DNA of 64,000 nucleotides from Orychophragmus violaceus (Eukaryota; Streptophyta; Magnoliopsida; Brassicales; Brassicaceae), in assembly GCA_030180135.1 (NCBI GenBank), contig CM058229.1, forward strand, positions 43,117,522-43,181,521, written 5' to 3'. Numbering within the stretch: the stretch's first letter is position 1; each line of letters begins with the position of its first letter. A program made the translations under genes and the position numbers. Positions 1 through 10,048 of this stretch are shown here, piece by piece. The notes beneath the pieces were generated by a model, which saw nothing but the letters and a program-made list of their open reading frames with translations, was not told the DNA's origin and searched no databases.

Positions 1-613
1 TCCCAAAAAATAAAGTAGTTGGAATAGTGTGGCAACGTGATAATTTGTTTAGCTACGACTAGCTACGAATGGACGCAACTAAGGCGAATATATTCTATAC
101 GCCAATGACTGATTTGATTGAGCTGACTTGACTTGATTGGGTTGATGGATGGCCTGGCCCATTATACAGACGGTCCATGACCTCGATAATTTAACCATAT
201 AGCTATAGATAGTTGTGACCTGTCCATGGATACATCTATGACTCTCTACACATTCACTTGTGGCTACATAGCTGCGGCTGGGTTCGTAGCTATTCAAAGC
301 TAAGTTTAGCTACGATGTGTCCATAGCTAGTCGTACCAAAACTGCCACGAATAGTCGTGAAATGGGTTCGTAGCAACATAGCTACGAAGGTGTTCTTGGC
401 GAATCGCAGCTGACATTATCCACGACAGGTTCATAGGAATTCGTAGCTAGGTAGCTACGGAAAGTGACTACCTTCATCCGTAGCTATGCAGCTACGAATA
501 GCTACGACATAGCTACGGTTTTGAATTTTTTCCAGTTGGAGTTAAGTCGTAGCTATTCGTGGCACGGAAAAACCGTAGCTGGGCCGTAGCTACGCGACAA
601 TTTTCTTGTAGTG
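1..613. mobile_element. Right end of a CACTA (En/Spm) DNA transposon
   Basis: The segment ends at 601-613 in ttttcttgtagtg, the reverse complement of cactacaagaaaa, the usual terminal inverted repeat start of plant CACTA elements. The preceding 600 bp are filled with direct and inverted copies of a tagctacg/cgtagcta motif, as expected of CACTA subterminal transposase-binding repeats. The left terminus and any transposase lie outside the window, so the 3-bp target duplication cannot be checked. No coding frame in this stretch looks real. Confidence 0.8.
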
Positions 614-3290
614 GAAGCAGCAAACGCCATCTAACAAAACATATGAAGATGCAAACAGGGCAACAGTTCAATGGGGAACAATATATGAATTACTAAAAAC
701 TATGGAAAACCGAATCGGAGAAATGAGTCAAGTTGCGAGTGACAGATTCAACGAGATCGCCGCCCAGCAAGCCATTTATCCAAAATAACCTAACTTCTCT
801 ACAAGAAGAAGCCATGCAACAAAAGCGCACACCGAATCTTCCCTGCATAGCGGAAGTACACAATTACGACCAATGAGAGCCCAAAGGACATAGCCAGCCA
901 ACTCCATCAGCAAATCGTAAAATAAGGGGCGATAGACCGATGCAGACAACCGTCATCACATGGCCAGTGTCTAGAGATGAATCACCCCCATCAGAGGTTG
1001 AACGAGACAACCCTTGACTTGAACTCATAAAACAAATAAACACCGATTGCTAACACACATATCGGCACGTCGATAACCTAGCCGACCTTAACCCATCAAT
1101 CAAAGCCAAACTCATCGATTTCCTTAGTCAGATCATCTCAACATTTTATTGGTTGGTCAAAGATGTGATAAGGATTTACTCACTAATCGCATGTCTTGAA
1201 ATCAATGTGGACCCAACTTATAGACCAATAAGGCAAAACAAGAGAAAACCCAAGAAGCGAACAACAAAGTAGAAAAACTGCTGGGAGCGGGATCCAACAC
1301 AGAATTAAAATGCATCGACTGGCTCGTGAACCCTGTAGTAGTTAAAAACAAGAACATCAGTTGGATAGTGTGGGTAGAATTTACCGACCTAAACAAAGCA
1401 TGTCTCAAGGACTTATTCCCTCTACTTCACATTGATTTATTAGTCGTGGCAACCACCGTCAACTAGCATATATTTCATGGACATCTTCTTTGGATATTAT
1501 CAGATCTTGATGTATCGAGAGGATATGGAGAAGACATATTTCATAAAAAAATAGAGGAATGTTTTGCTATAAATCCATGCCCTTCCAACTAAAGAAGGTC
1601 AGTGCTGCCTACCAACGGCTCGTAAACAAAATGTTCATCCAGAAGCTAGGGCGAATTATGGAAGCCTATATCGATGACATGTTAGTCAAATAATTTGTGG
1701 TTGAAGACCACATCAGACACCTAAAACCCTCCATCTGCATTCTACACGAGTACGACATGAAATTGAACCTGAAAAATGCACCGTTAAGTCACGTCATCCA
1801 AATTCTTATGATACATTGTAACATAGCGCAGAATCAAAGCTAATTTGAAAGAAATCTCTGCAATAATGAATATGCCATACAAAAGACTTGTGCAGTACAA
1901 TGGCTAACCGGGTGGATCACAGCTCTCAATCACATCATATTAAGATTGATGGACAAGTCCTTGCAGTTCTATCAACTCCTGAGGGGAAATAAAAGATTCG
2001 AATGGGACGACAAATTCAAAGAAGTATTCCAAAAACTGAAAAAATACCTCACAACACTGATACTAGCTAAACAAGAAGTATGAGAAACACTCTACCAAGC
2101 GCAGCCAAAAGCGAAGTACTAGTAAGAGAAGACCGAGGGGAACAAAAAATTGATCTTCTACATCAGCAAAACCGTAGATGGGGCGGAAAATCGATATCCC
2201 TCGATTAAAAAACCGTCACTAGCAGTTATCATTTGGCAAGAAATCTCATACCATATTTCCAATCGGAACCCATAACGGTTCTAACCACTATACCGATGCG
2301 GTCAATATTGCATATCCCCATCCAATCCGGCCTCCTTGCAAAATGGGCTGTCGAGCAGAGCGAATATGACATCGAGTTTAAAGTAATTATGAGCGTAAAA
2401 TTCCAAATCCTCACCGACTATTGTTGAAATATCTCCCAACCTCTTCGAAGAGAAGCAAAGAAATGGATATTACATGTCGGCGGGTCATCGCCAAAATTTG
2501 GCTCAGAAATCAGAGTGAGAATTGAATCTCCCATTGGAGAAATACTGGAACAATAATTCTGACTGGGATTTCCCTCCTCAAACAGTGAAGCAGAGTATGA
2601 ATCGGTCTTTGCCGGACTATGATATTCCAAAGACATTGGTGCGAAGTCCGTACATGCTTTTTGGAATTCTCAACTCGTAGCCAATCAGTTCAACGAAGAG
2701 TACAAACCCAAAATAGAGAATGCATGCTTACCTCGACATAAGGAAATAGCTCACTGAATATTTTTGATTCGTTCAATTTAACCAGAATCCCGAGGATATT
2801 TAACATCGGTTTACACCCTAGCAGTACTCGCGTCCATCTCAGACTCACATTTGAAGCGAACAATTCCAGTGGAACTTAGTGAAAAACCAAGTATTAGTGT
2901 ACCAAATACTTGCGACGTCATCGATGTGGAAGTCAACAATAAAGAAATTCCCGAAGATCAGATTCTGCTGACGAAGCGCCACAATTAACTGGACAACATA
3001 AATAAAAGTATAGATAACAAACAGAGAAGTGTCGGCTGACAGATGGATATCTCGGCCACTCAAAGCTAAAGTCGCTCACTACACGATGCTGGACGACAGT
3101 CTCTTTCGATGGAGAACCACTAGAGCATTATTATGGTGTGTCTAAGGGAAAGATATCAACAAAGTAATAAATGAAATCCACGAAGGGGCATGTGGGAATC
3201 ACGCCGGGGGACTATATCAATCCTTTAAAATAAAGAAGCTTGGCTTCGTCTGGCCTACCATGATAGTGGATTAGCACCCCTCTAGTAGCC
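614..3290 (+). pseudogene. Decayed Tat-type Ty3/gypsy gag-pol remnant
   Basis: No long frame survives, but translated fragments line up in order with element D of this window. About 700-790 encodes a helical gag-like stretch. From about 1080 the RT N-terminus appears (INVDPTYRP at about 1201-1230), followed by RT pieces to about 2030. RNase H pieces follow (FYISKT near 2160, YFQSEPITVLTT near 2260), then a second RNase H-like domain (about 2455-2720) and the start of the integrase HHCC region (about 3165-3275, ending WPTM). Stops and frameshifts are throughout. A pol with two RNase H-like domains is typical of the Tat lineage. The remnant is cut off early in integrase. Confidence 0.75.
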
Positions 3291-3603
3291 CGGCCTAATA
3301 TTAGATCAACCCATCAACGTGAAGCCCAATAAGAAGTCGAGATATGCTCGTAGAAGGAGAAGCACATCGCAAGAAGCCTTGAAAATAATGACGAGCTCCG
3401 AAAAGGAAGGAAATCCAAGGAAGGAGATTGAGACATATCTCCGAAAAGAAAGGAGAATCTAAGCATATCCAAATTTAACTTCATCAAAATCACTAAAGAA
3501 TCTAGAAGTTTTGACACAATTCTCATGATATAAATAAATTTCTTTTGTGAGGGAAAATAACAAATTTTCATGTCATTTACTCCACAACACAAATATTGGT
3601 TAT
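3291..3603. other. Unassigned DNA left of element A
   Basis: No credible gene. The first part (tagcacccctc, gcccaataagaag) faintly resembles the start of element A's LTR, so it may be a relic of a related Tat LTR. Confidence 0.3.
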
Positions 3604-4007
3604 TGTTGGATATGGGTTTAGCACCCATCCAAAGCCCATTGGAAATCTTGTCTAAATCAATTATATTCGATATCGGCCCAAGAAGATAAGTCCGCAAAGG
3701 AGTCAACGTCCCAAAGAGAAGTCAGCATCCAAGTGCTATAAATAGGACCCTTTGCTCTTCATTCCAGACACATTGTAACTTGCGAGAGGCCGAGCTACTT
3801 CTATAAAGCTCTGACCTCAAGCATTGCTTAGTGAGCACGTCATTCGACGGACTCACACCTCATACCTTCATGTTCATAGCTCGGCTCCGGCCTTCAGATC
3901 AATAAAGAACCATTTCAACATCACTTTACGTTTATATTTCACCTCGTAGTTCGGACATTGCAGATCGTAGCCCGTAATATTGACTAGGTCGAATTTACGT
4001 AACAACA
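3604..4007 (+). repeat. Element A 5' LTR
   Basis: Starts tgttggatatggg and ends aacaaca; near-identical to 19485-19888. Confidence 0.92.
3737..3744 (+). promoter_or_regulatory. TATA box in element A 5' LTR
   Basis: tataaata in the middle of the LTR, repeated at 19618-19625 in the 3' LTR. It marks the likely U3 core promoter. Confidence 0.6.
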
Positions 4008-4009
4008 AT

Positions 4010-4027
4010 TGGCGTCGTCTATGGGGA
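4010..4027 (+). promoter_or_regulatory. Primer binding site of element A
   Basis: tggcgtcgtctatgggga lies 2 nt after the 5' LTR. It is a variant of the tggcgccgtc-type site common in Tat elements. Confidence 0.7.
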
Positions 4028-4182
4028 CGATAAAATTCTTTACGATCTAAGACGGAGCCGAAATAACAGGACCATCGTCAACAGTTAATGACCCAAAGTC
4101 GCCTGAGCAAACCCAAAGCCCGCTCGCCCCGAGCTCGGAGTCACCGATTTCACCAGCTAACGCCAGGACCAGCCAAACCAGG

Positions 4183-5480
4183 GTGGCTGACACACGTCGG
4201 GACGGAGCACGTTCAGGCGATCAAAACCAGGACGTCTCCTCTCTCAAAAGAATTTTGATGGCCCAAGTCGACGAGCTGACCAGAGACAACAATTCTCGTC
4301 TCGACGTGCTCACAATCAATCAAGACTCATGTAGGGAACATATCAACTACCTACAGGCTACCGGTTTCCAAACATCTCAAGCAACCGAAAATCCTACCCC
4401 GCGGCTTCCAAGGGTCTTGTTCGGGGAAACACCACCCCTAAATACCGAGTCTAGCAGGCGACCAACCATTCACCTAGAACTGCTACCGGCCGGACACATC
4501 CAAAGCCAGACCGAGGGTAGTAGGAATAGTGAGCTCGAATCACTCAAGATCCAATTGGATCACATGACGTCGAAAGTTCACAAAGCGACTAGCTCAGCCC
4601 CCGAAAAAGATAGGGTCTTGAAGGAAACCCAGAACACACCAATCACGAGTAAGATAACAGAGACGCCAGTCAAGCATCCTGGGAAGATCAAGTTACCTAC
4701 TTACAACGGCAGCTCGGATCCGCGGCAGTACATGACGGCCTTTACTATCGCGATGGGAAGAACCCAGTTCTCGCCAGAAGAACGCGACGCTGGCTTCTGC
4801 CAGTTCGTCGAAATTTGAGCGGCGCCCTCAACTGGTTCTCGCGGCTGGAAGCTCACTCCATCGACAGCTACCATCAGTTGACGACTACCTTCCTGAAACA
4901 TTATTCCATGTTCATCCAGGAAGGAGCCTCAAGCGCCGACCTCTGGGCTGTAAGCCAAGGGCCGAAAGAGCCCCTCAGTTCCTACATCGACAGGTTCAAA
5001 GTCATCGTCTCAAAGATCACGGTAACGGATAACGAAGGGCTCCCAGCGCTGCGAAACGGGCTTTGGTACGAATCACCGTTTCGTGATGAGCTGGCCATAA
5101 ACAAGCCGCAGACCCTCGAGGACGCCCTCCACCGAGCGGCCGTCTTCGTTGAGATAGAAGAAGAGAAGGATCTACTCGCCAAGAAATTTGCCTCAAGCAA
5201 GAAGGGCAAAGATACAGCTCCTTATAATCCCGACGACAAGGGAAAGAAAGCCACAACGTGATACGTTGGTGAGCAGCAGCAGCAGACAAGTAAACAAACG
5301 TTCCAACAACCGAGACGCAATAAAACGAGCCACCAGCAAGGTCGACCATGGTACAAATACGTATGGTCCGACGACCAGGAAAAAACCTTCTGCAACTTCC
5401 ACCAGCGCTCCGGACACAACACTGCGGAATGTCAGCATCTCCAAAACCTCCTATTCGGCGAATATCAAAAAGGGGTAACG
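4183..5480 (+). pseudogene. gag: Element A gag (frameshifted)
   Basis: Structural capsid/nucleocapsid polyprotein. The first open frame (4183-4818) carries a helical N-terminus and the start of the retrotransposon gag domain (KLPTYNGSSDPRQYM). The domain continues in another frame at 4815-5261 (LNWFSRLEAHSIDSYHQL, YIDRFK, ALRNGLWY), so an indel lies near 4805. A second shift after 5261 moves the nucleocapsid part into another frame. That part holds a knuckle-like C-x2-H-x4-H-x4-C (FCNFHQRSGHNTAEC, about 5390-5440), the same unusual spacing as D. No good start is visible; the first open frame begins with GTG and the in-frame ATG at 4021 meets a stop. Confidence 0.8.
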
Positions 5481-5594
5481 AACATAACCAACCGCAACCC
5501 CCCGTCGGCACCCCCCGGGAATCGAGAAACACCGCGACAACCCAAGAACGAGGGAGAACGGTTCAAGCTCATCCAGGAGGAAAAAGCAAGGCAA

Positions 5595-6412
5595 ATGAGA
5601 CAGCAGAACACAGAGCAGAGTGACGTTGACGCAGAACTACCAAAGCGAGCCCGCGATGACGAGGAAGAGGACACACCGACACCCAGGAAGCGGATCAACA
5701 TGATCATGGGGGAACTTCCCACTTGCAACGACTCGGTAAGATCGATAACGGCCTATAGCCAAAAGGCCAACGCACGCCAACAATGGAGTAGGAACGTCCC
5801 CAAAGAGCTGAAACCAGGAACTGAGATCACCTTCAACTCGGAGGACGAAGAGGGCCTCGACAAGCCACACAACGACCCGCTCGTCGTTGAACTTCAAAGC
5901 GGCGACTGTGAAGTCACCAAGGTCCTCATCGACACAGGAAGCTCTGTCGACCTCATATTCGAAGAGACTCTCCAAAGGATGGAACTCCGCGATTATAAGA
6001 TGAAGCGTTCGGAGAAACCCCTCACTGGATTCGCCGGAGACACGACCACGGCAATCGGGACGATCAAACTACTAGTGCACGTCGGACGCCTGACCAAGTT
6101 TGTCAAATTCGTCGTCATAGACCGACCCGCAATCTACAATGTGATCTTAGGAACCCTTGGATTCACTCTATGAAAGCAGTACCTTCGACATACCATCAAT
6201 GTATAAAATTCCCAACCCCGGGAGGAATCTTCACGCTCCGCGGAAGCCAGAAGATCTCAAGGTATTGCTTTACAGTGGAGCGCAGAGTGCGACAAACGTC
6301 ATGCTTCATATCCGAGAAAGCGATCGCCACCTCACACCCAGACGAAGAAAGACAAGATCCGCACCTCGAACAAGGAAGGACGAGCACCACGCCCACAAGT
6401 AAAACGTCCTAA
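5595..6412 (+). pseudogene. Element A aspartic protease region (frameshifted end)
   Basis: Retropepsin-like protease that would cleave the gag-pol polyprotein. The frame 5595-6173 has the linker RKRINMIMGELPTCNDSV, the active-site motif LIDTGSS (about 5926-5946), the flap-like GFAGDTTT and the terminal VILGT. One base appears missing near 6156, so the frame stops at 6171-6173. The expected continuation, SMKAVPSTYHQCIKFPTP, is read in another frame to 6412. No RT follows; the sequence passes straight into 3' UTR. Confidence 0.8.
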
Positions 6413-6549
6413 CTCTGCTCAGACCATATCTAGATATATATGCTAGTAACCGAGCTACGACTCAAAGTATGTAAAAGAAAGAACTACGCTTGGCTTGATC
6501 TCCCTTCGAAGAGTACGTAGGCAACCTATGTAAGGTGCAGCCACCTCTA
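6413..6549 (+). other. Element A 3' UTR remnant at the B insertion point
   Basis: Contains gtacgtaggcaacct...gcagcc at about 6511-6545, matching the start of D's 3' UTR (minus strand, about 51820-51865). Pol is therefore deleted between the protease and this point. Similarity to D ends at about 6545, where B begins. Confidence 0.65.
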
Positions 6550-8038
6550 TGTTTTTCAAAGTTTAAAGAGTATCTTCATGCAATTTCATATAACTTAGTG
6601 ATATTCATACATTTTCATGCATTTAGGCTTGTATATAATTCTTGTTTTGAGTTCTTTTCCCCATCATTCATACCATTTTGTCGAGTCATTGTCACATCTA
6701 GAGTCTAGAGTTGTTTAGGACTAGGATTAGGCATTTTAGGCTTGCATTTGGAGTGTTTCTTGTGTTTTGCAGGTGAATGGAGGCATCTAGGAGCATTGGT
6801 GAGCTTGGAAGTGGAGTCTTGAGCTCAGAAGACCAAGGAAGAGCCAACGAAGGACCATATCGGTCTGAGTATCGGCCAGGCGGGCCGATACAGCCCCTTG
6901 TCAAAGTTTCAGAGACCAGTATCGGCCACCATATCGGTCCACCCGACCGATATGGACTCTCGGATTAATTTTCGAGGGTTCATATCGGTTCACATATCGG
7001 TCAGGTGGACCGATACGCTCGAACCCAGAAGTAATCCGAGACTCGATATCGGTCTGCATATCGGTCCACCTGACCGATATCGACCCCAGATTTGCACTTG
7101 GATCCGGGTCAACACCCGGTTTGTTCCGGGTTGACCCGGCTCGCACCCTTTAGACTATTTAAGCCAAAAACCTATTTTATTTTGTTTCTTATGCAGTTTT
7201 TGATGTTCTAAACTCTTTTGTAAGAACACATAAAAATCCTTTGATCAATCTAGATTTCTATTACTATTCCATCAACAAATCTTTCAATCTCTCACTAATC
7301 TACCATGATCAACTCTATTTCTATGAGTTTTGTTGATCTAGTTATGATTTGTGAGTAGTTCTCCATAGGCTTGTGGGTTGGGTAGGATTAGGTTGATTAG
7401 GGGTGATCAATGGAATTTTAGTAGTTAATTGTTAAAATCTCATCTAGCAAAGTGCTCTTAATGCCTAGTTAATCTTGATCACATTGATTAGGATGTTTAG
7501 AATTTCTTGTTCACAACCTGTTCGATGAAATTCCAGTATTTAGCTTTGTTAGAACTTTCATATTCTAGCGCATGAGAATGTATGTCTAGAGTGATTGGTT
7601 GCTAATTGGAACTTGTTTGAATGCTCGTTTGATTTTGATTCACAAATGATGATTTGTTCTTGAGTTAAGATTAAATGAAGAATTGGTGTTAGGAGATTAA
7701 ACCAATTTGCTTGTGTGTTCCTTGCTAAGAGATTAGCTTGTTTGAAGTTTGAATTAGGATTCCTTGATCATCCCGAGTCACCTATCCGTTGACCCTAACC
7801 CTTAGGCCTTATTCTTGTCATTGATTGAATCGTTTGTTTATTTGCTTTTGTTTACTTCTATTTGATTTGCATTCGTTAGGATCGTTAGAAATTGAAAACC
7901 AAATTGTTAGATTTGACTCTGAAGGTTTAGTGTATACTTATTGGTTTTATCCGTCCCAGAATAGGTTCGATACCTCAAAGCTACTTCGATAAGCTTGAGG
8001 AATTGGTACCTCAAAGGATCATAAAATCCTAGTTATCA
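6550..8038 (+). repeat. Element B 5' LTR (left edge approximate)
   Basis: Ends ttatca just before the primer site, as complex C's LTRs end ctatca. It has a TATA-like tatttaag at 7156-7163 and a four-unit palindrome array upstream of it. No second LTR copy exists in the window to fix the left end. Confidence 0.65.
6858..7079. repeat. Four-unit tatcgg palindrome cassette in B's U3
   Basis: Four units begin at 6858, 6920, 6983 and 7047. Each reads tatcgg, 6 bases, tatcgg, 9 bases, ccgata, with spacing identical in all four while the spacer bases vary. The array ends 77 bp upstream of the TATA-like box. Constant spacing with changing spacers suggests protein-binding sites rather than a plain tandem duplication. 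Confidence 0.85.
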
Positions 8039-8041
8039 ATT

Positions 8042-8054
8042 TGGCGCCGTTGCC
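8042..8054 (+). promoter_or_regulatory. Primer binding site of element B (tRNA-Asp type)
   Basis: tggcgccgttgcc matches the complement of the plant tRNA-Asp 3' end; the match ends after 13 bases. Confidence 0.8.
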
Positions 8055-8152
8055 ATTTTGGGATTCTGGATATATCAATTCGTTTTATATTCCTTTTTAG
8101 TTCAAGTTATTGTTACTAATTTTCTACTTTCTTTCTTATTGATGCTAGGTGT

Positions 8153-10048
8153 ATGAACTTGCGCAGCAAAGGGACTACAAACTTAGTTGCAAGGGTTTAC
8201 GACATCGAAGCACACAAGAGAAGATTAGTAAGGGAACGACGAGCACAAGAACGAGCTGTTCAAGTTGAAAGTGTTGAGCCAAGAGTCATGGATAACCACG
8301 AGGAACAACAGCAACAGCAGCAGCAGCAGCAGCAGCAGAGGCCAGCTAGGGCCATTGGTGATGGAGATACACCTGATACAAACGCTAACCGCCATGGAAT
8401 CATTCCACCGCCGGTTAACAACAACAACTTTGAGATCCGGGCTATGGTGATGAACATGGTGCAAAACAATCAGTTCCATGGGTTAGCATCTGAGGACCCG
8501 TTGCAGCACTTGGACACCTTCGACAAGATTTGTGCCACCACGAGGCTGAATGGTGTGACTGACGATGGGTTGAAAATGCGCCTCTTTGTCTTCTCTTTGG
8601 CAGACAGAGCCAAGGATTGGGAAAGCACTATCACTCCAGGATCCATCACTACTTGGGGAGACCTGAAAAAAGCTTTCCTAAAGAAGTTCTTCTCACCTAC
8701 TAGGACTGCCCGTTTTCGCAGTGAGATATCCGGGTTTGTGCAGCGCAACAATGAGAGCTTCGCTGAAACTTGGGATAGGTTCACCAAGCTTACAAATCAG
8801 TGCCCCCACCATGGTTTCACTAAGGAAACGCTACTCAGCAATCTATACCGCGGAGTGCTTCCTAGAATGAGGGCAATGCTAGATTCATGCAGCAATGGAC
8901 ACTTCCTAGGCAAGGGAGTAGAGGCAGCTATGGAGCTGATTGAGAATCTAGCAACGAGTGATGGTAACTACAATGAAGATTATGAGAGGACCAATAGAGG
9001 ATCATCATCTTCAGATGAGAAGTATGAGAAAGAGATAAAAGCTTTGAATGAGAAGTTGGATAAGATGATCTCCATTGGCCAAAAGAACATCAGCTTTGTG
9101 GGACACTATGAGGATTCTAAGCCACAACTTTATGATGATGATGAGGATTTGACTCAAGAGGAGATTAACTTCATTGCTGGCCAAGGTGGTTTCAACAAAG
9201 GGTTCAACCAAAACTATAGAAACCACCCAAACTTCTCATACCGCAGCACCAATGTTGCCAATCCTCAAGACCAAGTTTATCCTCAAGCTCCATCTCAAGG
9301 ACAAACTCAACAACAAGGTCAACAAGGCTTTCAACAACCTCAACAGCAAAAGCCATATGTCAATTACAACAACCAACAAGGTTTTGTAAACAAGCCTCAG
9401 TTTCAAGGCCAACAAGGCTATGCTCCCAAGCAGCAATACCCACCCGGTTTTGGTCAACAACACCAACAAACTCATTCAACCTCGGGAGCTGAGAATGAGC
9501 TGAAAAGTATGATGCAGCAACTCCTTCAAGGGCAAGCCTCAGGAGCTATGGAAGTACGGGACCTCAAGAATGAGCTTCAAAGTTTGACATCAAGGGTGAC
9601 AAACATGGAAAACAAGAATGCCTCTACGTCCCGCACTCAAGGTACTTTACCCGGAAAATCTGAGCAAAACCCAAAGGAGTATATCAGCGCTATCACCTTG
9701 AGAAGTGGTAAAGAGTTGCAACAAAGTCAAGTGCCCAAGCCTAAGCTGCCATCTACACTCAATGAGGACATTGAAGTTCAAGAAGGGGAGGAGAATTCTG
9801 AAAATTCTGCTCTAAACAAAGAGAGTGATAGTGACATGGCTAAGAGGAAAGGAAAGGCTGTAGCTGAAGAAGTAGTGAATGATACACTCAAGAAGAAGGA
9901 TAGTGTGTTTGTGCCACCACCCTATGAGCCCAAGCTACCCTTTCCGGGCAGATTCAAGAAGAAGCTTCTAGAGAAGTACAAAGCTCTATTTGACAAGCAG
10001 ATGAAGAATGTTGAGTTGACCATGCCTTTGATTGATGCCTTTGATTGA
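8153..10048 (+). CDS. gag: Element B gag polyprotein
   Basis: Athila gag, 631 residues from ATG 8153, encoding the virus-like particle protein. A polyglutamine run lies at about residues 52-63 (CAG repeats at 8309-8340). The retrotransposon gag domain spans about 105-225 (LQHLDTFDKICATTRLNGV, KKAFLKKFFSPTRTARFR). An N/Q/G-rich stretch covers about 345-445, and a lysine-rich tail ends in LPFPGRFKKKLLEKYKALF. No CCHC knuckle is visible. Gag and pol appear to have been one frame: a 13-bp tandem duplication at 10022-10047 makes the gag frame stop at 10046-10048 and puts pol in another frame. Confidence 0.9.
   Translation: MNLRSKGTTNLVARVYDIEAHKRRLVRERRAQERAVQVESVEPRVMDNHEEQQQQQQQQQQQRPARAIGDGDTPDTNANRHGIIPPPVNNNNFEIRAMVMNMVQNNQFHGLASEDPLQHLDTFDKICATTRLNGVTDDGLKMRLFVFSLADRAKDWESTITPGSITTWGDLKKAFLKKFFSPTRTARFRSEISGFVQRNNESFAETWDRFTKLTNQCPHHGFTKETLLSNLYRGVLPRMRAMLDSCSNGHFLGKGVEAAMELIENLATSDGNYNEDYERTNRGSSSSDEKYEKEIKALNEKLDKMISIGQKNISFVGHYEDSKPQLYDDDEDLTQEEINFIAGQGGFNKGFNQNYRNHPNFSYRSTNVANPQDQVYPQAPSQGQTQQQGQQGFQQPQQQKPYVNYNNQQGFVNKPQFQGQQGYAPKQQYPPGFGQQHQQTHSTSGAENELKSMMQQLLQGQASGAMEVRDLKNELQSLTSRVTNMENKNASTSRTQGTLPGKSEQNPKEYISAITLRSGKELQQSQVPKPKLPSTLNEDIEVQEGEENSENSALNKESDSDMAKRKGKAVAEEVVNDTLKKKDSVFVPPPYEPKLPFPGRFKKKLLEKYKALFDKQMKNVELTMPLIDAFD

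Noticed and set aside
4982..5532. Minus-strand frames opposite A gag
   Set aside because: No motif; the plus strand has clear gag domains.
6858..7079. CRISPR array or satellite reading of the evenly spaced repeats
   Set aside because: This is an LTR of a plant retrotransposon; units are composite inverted sites without unique spacers of CRISPR type.
8225..8479. Minus-strand leucine-rich frames opposite B gag
   Set aside because: Complement of the CAG-repeat region; the sense frame encodes a recognisable gag.
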